A stretch of 64,000 bases of DNA from Polyangia bacterium (lineage in GTDB: Bacteria > Myxococcota_A > Polyangia > Nannocystales > Nannocystaceae): positions 1-64,000 of the forward strand of contig JAUIKS010000025.1 of assembly GCA_030430565.1 (NCBI GenBank), read 5' to 3'. Numbering within the stretch: position 1 is the stretch's first letter; every line of letters begins with the position of its first letter. Below, in pieces: positions 53,139 to 61,212 of the stretch. The notes under the pieces were generated by a model that saw only the letters and a list, made by a program, of their open reading frames with translations, searched no databases and was not told where the DNA came from. Both the position numbers and the translations under genes were made by a program.

Positions 53139-53377
53139 CGCGGACGTCTTCGGCCTCGCGGGATCCGTGCGCGGGCGCGCGCGGCCTCGGCGTGGAGAGG
53201 TCCTCACACGGCACGCTGGCGCGCGTTGAGGGCGCGGCACCGGGCGCGCGCGTGATCCCAACGAGATCGCGTGAACGCTGGATTTTCATCGTCCCAATGG
53301 GAACACTTGCGAGGCTCGTAACGCGCTCGGAGACGTCCATCCGCGCGGTTTCAGCCACCTCGATCGGGGATCGAACC

Positions 53378-55138
53378 ATGGCCAAGAAAAAGACGGCGAA
53401 GAAGACGGCGAAGAAGACGACCACCAAGAAGACCACAAAAAAGAAGGCGGCGAAGAAGACCGCCGCCAAGAAGACGACTTCGAAGAAGAAGGCGGCTGCC
53501 AAGAAGACGACGTCGAAGAAGAAGACGACGGCGAAGAAGACGACGACGGCGAAGAAGAAGACCGCCTCCAAGAAGAAGACGACTGCGAAGAAAAAAGTGG
53601 CGAAGAAAAAAGTAGCGAAAGCAGCGGCGCCGGCCGCCGCCGCGCCGGCCCCCACGCCGAACGACGACGGGGTGCTCGAGGAGGCGGTGCTCAACTGGAC
53701 CGACCTGACGGGCGCGCGCACGGGCGCGACCTCCTTCGGCTCCAACAAGTTCTACAAGGCCAAGATCGAGGAGGCCGGCGGTCGCTTCAAGATCACCTTC
53801 AATTACGGCCGCGTCGGCCAGCGAGGACAGACCAAGATCGAGTGGGCCCCGACGCTCGACGCGGCCCGGCGCAAGTTCAACTCCAAGGTCAACAAGAAGA
53901 TCGCCAAGGGCTACCGACGCATCGAGATCCGCAACGAGGCCGAGGAGCGCGCCAAGGCCAAGGCCAAGGGCGTCAAGACCGAGCACGGTGAGAAGAAGAA
54001 GAAGTCCACCGGGCCCAAGCGCGACTTCCACTCGGAGGTCGAGACGCTGCTGCGGACGATGTACTCATCGACCGGGAACGCGGTCAAGAAGGGCCTCAGC
54101 TCGGCGGCCGGCGTCAGCAACAAGGCGCCGCTCGGCAACCTCTCGGACCGCCAGCTCGACACGGGCGCGGACATCCTCGAGGAGATCGAGTCGCTGCTGA
54201 AGAAGGGGAGCCCGGCGCGTCAGAAGATGATCAACCTGACGAACGACTACCTCTCGAACATCCCGCGTAACATCGACCACGCGCGCCGCGGCGGCCGCCT
54301 GGACCTGGACCAGATCCTGATCAACACCACGGAGCGGATCGACGAGCAGCGCAAGTTCATCACGCTGCTGCGCGACATCCACCTGCAGGAGGGCGTCTTC
54401 AAGGACGCGGCCGCGTCCGACGATCCCGTCGAGGTCTGGTACGACGGCCTCGGCTGCGACATCTCCTTCGTCGAGCCCGGGACCGCGGAGTTCAAGCGCG
54501 TCAAGGGCTACTTCGACAACGGCCAGTCGCCGATGAACTCGAACTTCTACAACAAGCTCAAGGTCATCAAGATCTGGAAGGTCGAGCGCAAGAACAAGAA
54601 GACCGACTTCGATGTCTACGCCGAGAAGATAAAGCAGCGCAAGAACGCGACCGGCGTGATCGTCGGCTGGCACGGCACGCGGACCGAGAACCTGATGGGT
54701 ATCTCGCGCTCGGGCCTGCTGATGCCGGAGAACCTGCCGAAGGGTGTTCACATCACCGGCAAGGCCTTCGGCAAGGGCATCTACCACGCGCCCTGTTGGG
54801 ACGACGCTGGCCAGCCGCGCAAGGCCAAGGACGGCAAGACCTACAAGCGCTACAACGGCGCGCTGAAGAGCATGAACTACACCTCGCTGCGCGGCGCCTA
54901 CTACGGCACCTCGAACGTCGGCAAGCGCGGTCACATGTTCTTGGAGGAGATCGCGCTCGGCGTCCCCGAGGTCCACCTGACCGCCTGCTGGGATCGCCCG
55001 CGACCGGCTAAGGGCTTCGACTACATCTACGCGCAGGCGTTCGGGAACCCGCGCCTGAGCCACGATGAGATCGTGACCTTCGACGAGCACGCCTCGCGCC
55101 TGACCCACATCCTCGAGATCGGGCACAAGCGCGGCTGA
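53378..55138 (+). CDS. Bacterial poly(ADP-ribose) polymerase with histone-H1-like tail, WGR-like and PARP catalytic domains
   Basis: A 586-residue nucleic-acid-associated ADP-ribosyltransferase. The frame is open upstream, but ATG 53378 is where the Lys-rich tail begins. Residues 2-84 are made of KKTAKK, KKTTSKK and KKVAKK units, like histone H1 tails, and should bind DNA. Residues about 100-170 are a WGR-type domain with the Trp replaced (NYGRVGQRGQ). Residues about 230-330 match the PARP regulatory helical domain (GNLSDRQL, then LTNDYLSNIPRN). The catalytic domain has all of the H-Y-E triad: His432 in WHGT, Tyr469 in FGKGIYHA and Glu564 in HDEIVTFD. In eukaryotes this architecture senses DNA breaks. 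A strong terminator follows, so it appears to be transcribed alone. Confidence 0.93.
   Translation: MAKKKTAKKTAKKTTTKKTTKKKAAKKTAAKKTTSKKKAAAKKTTSKKKTTAKKTTTAKKKTASKKKTTAKKKVAKKKVAKAAAPAAAAPAPTPNDDGVLEEAVLNWTDLTGARTGATSFGSNKFYKAKIEEAGGRFKITFNYGRVGQRGQTKIEWAPTLDAARRKFNSKVNKKIAKGYRRIEIRNEAEERAKAKAKGVKTEHGEKKKKSTGPKRDFHSEVETLLRTMYSSTGNAVKKGLSSAAGVSNKAPLGNLSDRQLDTGADILEEIESLLKKGSPARQKMINLTNDYLSNIPRNIDHARRGGRLDLDQILINTTERIDEQRKFITLLRDIHLQEGVFKDAAASDDPVEVWYDGLGCDISFVEPGTAEFKRVKGYFDNGQSPMNSNFYNKLKVIKIWKVERKNKKTDFDVYAEKIKQRKNATGVIVGWHGTRTENLMGISRSGLLMPENLPKGVHITGKAFGKGIYHAPCWDDAGQPRKAKDGKTYKRYNGALKSMNYTSLRGAYYGTSNVGKRGHMFLEEIALGVPEVHLTACWDRPRPAKGFDYIYAQAFGNPRLSHDEIVTFDEHASRLTHILEIGHKRG
53381..53630 (+). 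repeat. Lys/Ala/Thr-rich coding repeat (H1-like tail)
   Basis: A-rich, AAGAAG-type codon repetition encodes the basic tail of the PARP. It stands out in base composition from the GC-rich neighbours. Confidence 0.9.
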
Positions 55139-55160
55139 GCTCGGTTGTCGTGGAGCCGCT

Positions 55161-55209
55161 CGATCGCCCGCGCGCCGCCTCGGCCGCGGGCGATCGCGCT
55201 TTTTTTTTC
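55161..55209 (+). terminator. Strong intrinsic terminator after PARP gene
   Basis: A 12-bp stem (CGATCGCCCGCG and CGCGGGCGATCG) encloses an inner GCCG-CCT-CGGC hairpin, and a T-run of about nine bases follows at 55200-55208. It lies 22 nt after the stop at 55138. Confidence 0.93.
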
Positions 55210-55280
55210 AAAGAAAAGACCTGTCCCGAAGAGCGGGGCGCCTGCACGCCGCGGGGCGCCCCGCGGGATGGCTCGTACGA

Positions 55281-55745
55281 CTACGCGCCTTCGGGCTCGC
55301 CAGAGCCGGCTGAGGTTCTGGTCGCCGACGCGCTGGAAGAGCTCCCGGCGTCCGACGTCGGTCCATCGCTGGTCTCGTCCGTGGCGGTTGTGCCCGTTGT
55401 GCCCGTCGTGGTGGCGCTGTCAGGGGTCGCGGTGGTCGTCTCGGACGTGCTGGTGTCGGTCGTGGCGCCGCTCGGCTCCGTGGCCATCGGGCTCGACTCG
55501 CTGGCTCCGGAGGTGCTGACGGTCGTCGTCCCGTCGGTGTCGCTCGTGGAGTGCGGGGGGCCCTCCGAGGACGGCACGCCGTACACCGAGTCGCCGCAGC
55601 CGCCCACCAACGACAAGCCCACGAGCACGACGCTCGCGGACCGCGTGAGCGGTCGCCGACCCAACGTCGCGTCACAGTGGGGACAACGTCGCTCGTCGCG
55701 GCGGACATGGGACCCGCACGCGGGGCATGGCGTCAGCGGCGTCAC
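55281..55745 (-). CDS. Zinc-ribbon lipoprotein-like membrane protein with Ser/Thr stalk
   Basis: A 154-residue protein starting at GTG 55745. An N-terminal zinc ribbon (CPACG...CPHCD, four Cys in 30 residues) is followed by one hydrophobic segment (VVLVGLSLVGGCGD) and the motif VYGVPSS, common in Nannocystaceae envelope proteins. The remainder is a Ser/Thr/Gly/Asp-rich stalk with no folded part. A C at the end of the hydrophobic segment could be a lipidation site, but the ribbon sits on the cytoplasmic side. TATGCT lies exactly 6 nt upstream of the GTG. Confidence 0.75.
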   Translation of the reverse strand: MTPLTPCPACGSHVRRDERRCPHCDATLGRRPLTRSASVVLVGLSLVGGCGDSVYGVPSSEGPPHSTSDTDGTTTVSTSGASESSPMATEPSGATTDTSTSETTTATPDSATTTGTTGTTATDETSDGPTSDAGSSSSASATRTSAGSGEPEGA

Positions 55746-55751
55746 CGCGCG

Positions 55752-55757
55752 AGCATA
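55752..55757 (-). promoter_or_regulatory. -10-like hexamer TATGCT
   Basis: TATGCT ends exactly 6 nt before the GTG at 55745. Confidence 0.55.
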
Positions 55758-55829
55758 GCAGGAAACCCGGCGCCGCGCGTGCGAGGCCGGGCTCTGCTGT
55801 CGACGCGTGCGCGGTCTTTGGGGAGGCCG

Positions 55830-56498
55830 CTAGCGCGGCATGCCCTCGATGTGCAGGCCGTCGTCCTCGACGCGCGCGAGGATCTCGGAGTCGGGGTCGA
55901 AGGGGTACACGAACTGACGCGGGAGGTGGAGCAGCGAGGGGTGCGCGTAGCGGAGGTTGGCGATCGGCGACTCGTCCTCGTCTCCCTGTCCCTTGTCACA
56001 GATCAGCATGTCGGGGCCGTCGGCGATCAGGTACAGCTCGACCTCGTCGCCGTGCACGCCGGCTTTCTCGAGCAGGCGCTTGGGGATGCGCAGGCGCCCG
56101 TCCTTGCCGGGCTTGAGCTCGAGCTCCTGGATGTTGGGGTCGAGCGCGAGCTGGTCGTCGTCGACCGCGACCGAGACCGGCGCGAGCGCGGTCTTGCTGC
56201 GCTGCTGGTCGGTGTAGCTCTGCGGCGCGTCGGTCTTGAGGTGGTAGAGGAAGGCCTGGACCTTCTTCGTTCCGCCCGCGAGCACGTCGATCAGCGAGCG
56301 GTTGTAGTCGGTCCCCATCTCGTCGTCGTCGAAGAGCTCGCGGACCAGCGGCGCGACCTCGCGGTGACGGACCTGGCGCAAGCTCTTCTTGACGACGTTG
56401 GACACGTCGAGGGCCGTGAACATCAGACCCTGCTCGGTGAACTGATCGACGACCCTGCGCGTGACACCCATGAGGACGTTCTGCGAGACGTTGGACAC
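55830..56498 (-). CDS. AbrB/SpoVT-like domain protein
   Basis: A 222-residue soluble protein starting at GTG 56498 with an AGGGGAG ribosome site 5 nt upstream. The C-terminal region (about 125-165: ELELKPGKDGRLRIPKRLLEKAG, written here as separate pieces LKPGKDGRLRIP and LLEKAGVHGDEVEL) matches swapped-hairpin AbrB/MraZ-type DNA-binding barrels. The N-terminal 95 residues are helical and unrecognised (VNVVKKSL-type helices). It could be a transcription regulator. An inverted repeat lies in the divergent intergenic region with the 56716 gene, a candidate operator. Confidence 0.78.
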   Translation of the reverse strand: MSNVSQNVLMGVTRRVVDQFTEQGLMFTALDVSNVVKKSLRQVRHREVAPLVRELFDDDEMGTDYNRSLIDVLAGGTKKVQAFLYHLKTDAPQSYTDQQRSKTALAPVSVAVDDDQLALDPNIQELELKPGKDGRLRIPKRLLEKAGVHGDEVELYLIADGPDMLICDKGQGDEDESPIANLRYAHPSLLHLPRQFVYPFDPDSEILARVEDDGLHIEGMPR

Positions 56499-56650
56499 CT
56501 GGACTCCCCTGCCGTTGCCGTTGCCGTTGTGTGGTGTTTGTGCGCGGCGCCTGACGATCGTGAATGGACCCCGAGCTCGCGTCGCTGCGCAAACAGAGCA
56601 TGCCCGCCGCGCGAGTGGGCGCGCAAGTCCAAATCCGCCGCGCGCGGGCC

Positions 56651-56671
56651 CGTGATCCCGTCGAGATCACG
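56651..56671. promoter_or_regulatory. Inverted repeat CGTGATC-N7-GATCACG, candidate operator
   Basis: A perfect 7-bp inverted repeat with a 7-bp spacer lies in the 217-bp gap between divergent genes at 56498 and 56716. It could be bound by the AbrB-like protein or another dimeric regulator. Confidence 0.35.
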
Positions 56672-56715
56672 CGGCGCGCGACCTCGCCCTGTGTCATGCT
56701 GTAGCCGCGTCTGTT

Positions 56716-57408
56716 GTGAATTTCTTCGGTCACGTGACGGTCGCGCGATGGTTTCGCGCGGACCCTGGCTTCGCGCTCGGGGCCATGCTGCCCGACTTTA
56801 TGAGCATGGCGAGGGTCCGCCTCGCGGGCGTCGACGACGAGGATGTCGCCGCTGGCGTGGCGCTGCACCACCGGACCGATGACGCCTTTCACTACGCGCC
56901 GATCTTCCTCGAGCTGATGGACGAGGCCCAGGAGCAGCTCGAGCGCGTGGGGGTCGGGCACGGCCCCGCGATGGCCTGCGCCCACGTCGGGGTCGAGCTG
57001 CTGCTCGACGGATGGTTGGTCGAGCAGGGCGTGCTGGGGCCGCCGCGCGAGCTCGGGCTCGCGCCGCCGCTCGACGGCGGTCGCGATCTGCAGCTGTACC
57101 GCGCGGCGCTGCAGCACGAGCCCGTCGCGCTCCGCTGGCGCGGCGAGGGGGGCGATGAGCGCATGCGGACGCTGCGACGACGCCTGCGCGAGAGCTCGAT
57201 CCCCGGGGCCTACCGCGATCCTAGCTTCGTCGCCGACCGGCTGGTGTGGATCTTGTCGCGACGGCCGCGGCTCGCGGTCGACGAGGCCGGCGCGGTGGCG
57301 CTGGAGCGCTGGGCGCCGCGCGGGGCCGCGGCCGTGCGAGCGCGCGCGCCCGCGTTGATGCGGCAGGTCGCCGAGCGCCTCGGTGAGCCGCCGCAGTCGT
57401 CAACGTAG
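56716..57408 (+). CDS. Acyl carrier protein phosphodiesterase-like protein
   Basis: A 230-residue soluble protein of AcpH-like type. The N-terminus MNFFGHVTVARWF and GAMLPDFMSM replace the MNFLAHL...GN(F/L)(I/L)GDF motif of AcpH enzymes, and GVALHHRTDDAFH corresponds to the family's H..iD.ftD region. AcpH removes the phosphopantetheine arm from acyl carrier protein. His and Asp residues for metal binding are present in GHV, HHRTDD and CAHVGVELLLD. The C-terminal 70 residues are Arg/Ala-rich and less conserved. GTG start. Confidence 0.75.
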   Translation: MNFFGHVTVARWFRADPGFALGAMLPDFMSMARVRLAGVDDEDVAAGVALHHRTDDAFHYAPIFLELMDEAQEQLERVGVGHGPAMACAHVGVELLLDGWLVEQGVLGPPRELGLAPPLDGGRDLQLYRAALQHEPVALRWRGEGGDERMRTLRRRLRESSIPGAYRDPSFVADRLVWILSRRPRLAVDEAGAVALERWAPRGAAAVRARAPALMRQVAERLGEPPQSST

Positions 57409-57414
57409 TACCGT
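57409..57414 (+). promoter_or_regulatory. -10-like hexamer TACCGT
   Basis: TACCGT ends 7 nt before the ATG at 57422 and supports that start over the upstream in-frame one. Confidence 0.4.
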
Positions 57415-57421
57415 GGGGCGG

Positions 57422-57718
57422 ATGGACTGCCCGTTCTGCGAGACAACGATGAGGTCAGGGCGCGTCGAGCTCGAGGCCCCGGCGGTGACGCGCGTGTTGA
57501 CCGGCGAGACCGGACTCGTCGCGCGCGTCGTGTTCGTCGACGAGCGGAGCGGCGCGCGGACCAAGGCGCCGTCGGGGCTCGTCTCGTACCGCTGCGACGC
57601 CTGCGAGGCGATCGTGCTCAAGGGCGAGGGCGCGGATGACTCGCTCTACTGCTTTGAGTGCGGCGCGCCGATCGGCGCGAGCGAGAGCGCCTGCCCCGCC
57701 TGCGGCTGGAGCTGGTGA
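57422..57718 (+). CDS. DUF6487-like small zinc-ribbon protein
   Basis: A 98-residue soluble protein. It opens with MDCPFCETTM, has a second pair RCDAC, and ends with a separate zinc ribbon YCFECG...CPACGWSW; eight Cys in all. The first ribbon (C..C...M..G.(V/I)...) is the pattern of DUF6487 proteins; the second is a generic ribbon. The function is unknown. Confidence 0.82.
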   Translation: MDCPFCETTMRSGRVELEAPAVTRVLTGETGLVARVVFVDERSGARTKAPSGLVSYRCDACEAIVLKGEGADDSLYCFECGAPIGASESACPACGWSW

Positions 57719-57795
57719 GTCGAGGCTGGTGCCCCGCGCGAGCGCGCGCGGAGGTGCTCGATCGTGGAGCGCAGGCGCGGCGTGACGCGGCGCGC

Positions 57796-57801
57796 TACGA
57801 T
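57796..57801 (+). promoter_or_regulatory. -10-like hexamer TACGAT
   Basis: TACGAT ends 8 nt before the GTG at 57810. Confidence 0.4.
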
Positions 57802-57809
57802 CGGCGGAC

Positions 57810-59384
57810 GTGCGCGACGACCACCCGCGCGAGCGCTTGGCTCGCCTGCTGCAGCGCTCGCCTAGCGCGGAGCGTTGGCGGCGGGCGCTCGAGCGCGTTT
57901 CGTTGGCTGACGATGATCCGCTGTGGGCCCAGCTTCGGCGCTGGCCGGCGGCGCTGCGGCGTGTCGACATTACGGAGGATCCGTGGGTCAGCGCGGACGC
58001 GCTGCGCGCGGCCGGTCAGCTGCTGATCACGCTCGATGAGCGCCTCGACTGGCTCACGCTGGTCGATGCCCCGCTCGCGCTCGAGGGCCTCGGGGTCGCG
58101 GGGCTGTCCTCCGGGCAGCTGCCGGCGCTGCGCGAGCTGCTGCAGTCGCCGGGCCTAACGACGCCGACGCCCCACGTGTACGTCGAGCTCGACGCGCTCG
58201 CGGCGAGCGAGGCCCGCGAGGCGCTCGAGCTCCTGCTCGGCGCGCCGGCGCGCGTACAGGGGCTCTCGCTCGATCTGCGCGGGCTCGAGGAGGCCAGCCT
58301 CGACGCCGTGTCCGGCTGGCTCGCGGACTCTCTCGACTCGAGCGTGCTCACGGAGCTTCAGCTGCACCTCGATCCGTCACAGCGCGAGGGCGTCGACCGG
58401 CTGCTCACGTTTGTCGAGGCGCGGCTGCGGCGGCTGCGGCGGCTGTCGCTGGTAGGCCTGTCTCGAGGGGCACGCGCGAGGATCCTCGCCACGCTGCGCA
58501 GGGAGCCGTCGGCGCTCGTCGCCCTCGAGCTCGACGAGCTGAGCGACGACGACGCGCTCGCCCTGCTGACCGCGCCGCGCTTGGCCGAGGTCGCGCGGCT
58601 CAGCCTGTGGCCCGGCCCGTTTGGCTGGTTCGCGGACCAGCTGCGCGATCGCCCGCGCGAGCGCTGGGCTACGTGGGCGTCCCATCCTCACCTGCAGCGC
58701 TGGCTTCAGGACGTGCTCCGTCGAGGCGGGCGGTCGCCGCAGGAGCGCCTGGCGCTGCCGGGGCCCGAGGCGATCGCGGAGCTGTATCTGCGTGACGCTC
58801 GAGACGCCTGGATCCCGCAGGGCCTGGTCGACGCGGCGCGGCTGCGGCCCGTGCTGTTTCACCCCGACGGCCGCCCGCGGACGTTCCCCGGGGTCGTCAC
58901 GCTGAGCTTCGGCGACGGCTGGCTGGGACCGCTGCTGCCCGAATTGTTCGCGGCCGGACACGGCATGTTCCCAGAGCTCCGCGGGCTCGACCTCACCCAC
59001 TGCGCCTTGCTCGACAGCGCCGCGTACCGGGCGCTCGGGCGCTCCACGCTGCTCGAGCCGGAGCGGCGCGTGGCGATGCGTTGGCGGGTCTTCAGCCGCG
59101 ACCTCAACAGCTGGCGCGACGAGGGCGCGGAGATGTTGGCGCTGATGCTCGACGAGGACCTTCCGATCTCGCTGCGGCGTGAGCTGTGGGAGCCTGTCCG
59201 CGAGTACATCGCCATGCTCGACGCCGAGGACGCCCGGCGCGAGCTCGCGCGGCACGCGATCGCTGTCCCGGCGTCGCGCTCGGTCCGGGCGCTGCGGGGG
59301 GCGCTGCGGGGGGCGCTGCCGAAGGAAGTCCGGCGCAGGTCGCTGCTGCGATCTCGAAGATGGCCGAGTGACCAGGTAGCCTGA
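57810..59384 (+). CDS. Leucine-rich-repeat-like protein of unknown function
   Basis: A 524-residue soluble, Leu/Arg/Asp-rich protein without signal peptide or membrane helix. Recurrent segments such as LRRVDITEDPWVS, LDWLTLVDAPLALEGLGVAGL, LRRLRRLSLVGLSRG and LRGLDLTHCALLD look like degenerate leucine-rich repeats of the TIGR02996-associated type common in myxobacteria and planctomycetes. I cannot confirm the family. The final 40 residues are repetitive (RALRGALRGALPK). GTG start supported by TACGAT 8 nt upstream. Confidence 0.72.
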   Translation: MRDDHPRERLARLLQRSPSAERWRRALERVSLADDDPLWAQLRRWPAALRRVDITEDPWVSADALRAAGQLLITLDERLDWLTLVDAPLALEGLGVAGLSSGQLPALRELLQSPGLTTPTPHVYVELDALAASEAREALELLLGAPARVQGLSLDLRGLEEASLDAVSGWLADSLDSSVLTELQLHLDPSQREGVDRLLTFVEARLRRLRRLSLVGLSRGARARILATLRREPSALVALELDELSDDDALALLTAPRLAEVARLSLWPGPFGWFADQLRDRPRERWATWASHPHLQRWLQDVLRRGGRSPQERLALPGPEAIAELYLRDARDAWIPQGLVDAARLRPVLFHPDGRPRTFPGVVTLSFGDGWLGPLLPELFAAGHGMFPELRGLDLTHCALLDSAAYRALGRSTLLEPERRVAMRWRVFSRDLNSWRDEGAEMLALMLDEDLPISLRRELWEPVREYIAMLDAEDARRELARHAIAVPASRSVRALRGALRGALPKEVRRRSLLRSRRWPSDQVA

Positions 59385-59387
59385 GAC

Positions 59388-59678
59388 TCAGTACGCGCCG
59401 TGGGGGCCGGCCGCGATCGTCACGCGCGAGCCGAGCGCGGGCGCGCCCGCGCGCCCGCGCGCCCGGGGAAGCCCTCGAGCACGCGCGCGAGCGCGTCGAC
59501 GACCGTCTGAAACGGCACCTCGGGCCGCTCGCTGCGTTGTGGCCTCTGGGGCAGGTGAGGGCGTCGAGCGCGGCGCGCTGGCGGGCGTTGGCCCGCCGCA
59601 GGAGGCGAGCGCGAGCGCGGAGCCCCGCAGCCCGTAGCGAGCGGGCGCGATGCGAGGTGCGCCGGGGCGCGCGGTCAT
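59388..59678 (-). pseudogene. Frameshifted lipoprotein gene remnant
   Basis: The minus-strand frame begins at ATG 59678 with a lipoprotein-like start (MTARPGAP... ALALASCGG), continues into Arg-rich nonsense and ends in a natural-looking tail (RVTIAAGPHGAY) before TGA. A middle part in another frame reads ERPEVPFQTVVDALARVLEGFP, which looks like real protein. The pattern fits two compensating frameshifts, the second in a run of GGGCGC repeats near 59440-59460. It may be a decayed gene or a sequencing error in GC-rich repeats. The 328-bp gap around it (59385-59712) holds no other gene. Confidence 0.35.
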
Positions 59679-59712
59679 GGCCGCAAGAGTATCGGATTGA
59701 CGAAGAGGCGCC

Positions 59713-61212
59713 GTGGGTATCATCGACGCGTCGATGCGGATCCCGGGGACGACGCTGCACACGAGCTTGTCCGTGGGCGCGATCAAGGACTACCTGGGCG
59801 TCTACACGCCCGCGCGCGCGTCGGACATCCTGCTCGAGCCGCCGGCGGATCCTGTACGGACCTGGCGGGCGCCGCTGCTCGGCTGCGAGATCGCGAGTCA
59901 CGACTTCGAAGATCCGGTGCTGCCGGCGCGCGAGCTCTTGATGAGCCGCGCGCTCAACTGGGCGCTCCCGCTGCGCGACCCCGACGCCCGCTGGGCCTCG
60001 CCCGACGAGGCGCGCGCGAGCATGGCGCGCGAGTTCGCCGGCATGATCCGCCCGCGCGTCGACTGGCGGGCGCCGCTCTCAGACGAAGCGCTCGCGCTGT
60101 TCGTGCGACAAGGGCTCGCGGCGCACCTGCTCACGCGCGACGAGGGCGGCGAGGGCTATCGCGTCGACCTGCTGGCGATGCGCCGCTACCCGACGCGCCG
60201 CGGTCTGCAGCCCTACGGCGCGCGTCTTCGGCTGTCGCCCGCGCTCGAGCCGGTCGCGATCGACTGGGAGGGGTCCACGCGCCGACCCGGCGGCGTCGAC
60301 TGGGAGGTCGCCAAGCTGGTGTTTCGGGCGTCCGTCGCGGCGATCGTCACGATCCGCGATCACGCGCTCTACTGTCACTTCAAGGTCGCCAACGCGGCCT
60401 GCGTGGCGACGCGGGGCTCGCTCGCGCCGGCGCACCCGGTCCGGCTGCTGCTGCGCCCGTTCCTCTATCGCACGGCCAAGATCAATTTTGACGGCTACAC
60501 GATGCTCGTCCGTCGGCGCGCGATCTTCCACCGGCTGTTCGCGTTCACGTGGCGCGGGCTGCGAGCGCTGTACGCCGACGCGCTCTCCAGCTTCACCATG
60601 CGCACGCTGCCCGAGTCGCTCGCGCGGCGCGGCGTCGCGGAGCTCGAGGGCTACGCCTACGGCGAGGACGCGGCGCGCGTGTGGTCGATCGTCTGTGACT
60701 ACGCGCGCGCCCAGCTCGCCCGCGACTACCAAAGCGACGCCCGGGTCGACGGCGACGCGGCGCTGCAGCGCTGGTGGACGCGCCTGCGCGACACCGCCGG
60801 TTCGGCGCTGCCGCTGCGCGGCGTCGCGGGCCTCGTCGAGCTCTGCGCCCGCCTCATCTTCAACGCGGTCGCGGTGCACGAGCAGGTCGGCGGCTCGATC
60901 GGCGACTACCTCACGCACCCCGGCTTCGCCCCGCCCGCGCTGCAGCGCGGGCGCGCGCCCGAGGAGATGTGGGCCTCGAAGAACACGCTGTACCAGGCCT
61001 ACATGCTCGGCGCGCTGACGAACCTGAGGATGCCGCGCGTGCTCGAGGACCTCTCGGGCGCGCTCCCGGACGAGCACGCGCGCGCGTGCATGCGCGGCTT
61101 TCAAGCGGCGCTGACGGCCTGGGCGCGCGAGCTCGAGCGTCGCAACGCCGGGCGACCGCAGCCGATGCGGACCTTCGACCCCACCAGCATGGAAGTGAGC
61201 GTCTCGATATGA
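59713..61212 (+). CDS. Lipoxygenase-like protein (mini-LOX size)
   Basis: A 499-residue protein with the features of the lipoxygenase catalytic domain. It has the iron-binding H-x4-H motif HALYCH (His217, His222), followed by the family core VATRGSLAPAHPVRLLL...RTAKIN, a third His in VAVHEQV (His389) and the terminal Ile (EVSVSI). The fourth ligand position (four residues after His389), usually Asn or His, is Gly. It lacks the N-terminal PLAT domain, as bacterial mini-LOX do. Lipoxygenases add oxygen to polyunsaturated fatty acids. The stop overlaps the next gene as ATGA. Start uncertain: GTG 59713 with GAAGAGG upstream, or ATG 59734 (residue 8) preceded by TATCAT. Confidence 0.85.
   Translation: MGIIDASMRIPGTTLHTSLSVGAIKDYLGVYTPARASDILLEPPADPVRTWRAPLLGCEIASHDFEDPVLPARELLMSRALNWALPLRDPDARWASPDEARASMAREFAGMIRPRVDWRAPLSDEALALFVRQGLAAHLLTRDEGGEGYRVDLLAMRRYPTRRGLQPYGARLRLSPALEPVAIDWEGSTRRPGGVDWEVAKLVFRASVAAIVTIRDHALYCHFKVANAACVATRGSLAPAHPVRLLLRPFLYRTAKINFDGYTMLVRRRAIFHRLFAFTWRGLRALYADALSSFTMRTLPESLARRGVAELEGYAYGEDAARVWSIVCDYARAQLARDYQSDARVDGDAALQRWWTRLRDTAGSALPLRGVAGLVELCARLIFNAVAVHEQVGGSIGDYLTHPGFAPPALQRGRAPEEMWASKNTLYQAYMLGALTNLRMPRVLEDLSGALPDEHARACMRGFQAALTAWARELERRNAGRPQPMRTFDPTSMEVSVSI

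Noticed and set aside
52871-53377. Upstream extension of the PARP reading frame
   Set aside because: This part overlaps the amidohydrolase gene in another frame and is Arg-rich; the true N-terminus is the Lys-rich tail at ATG 53378.
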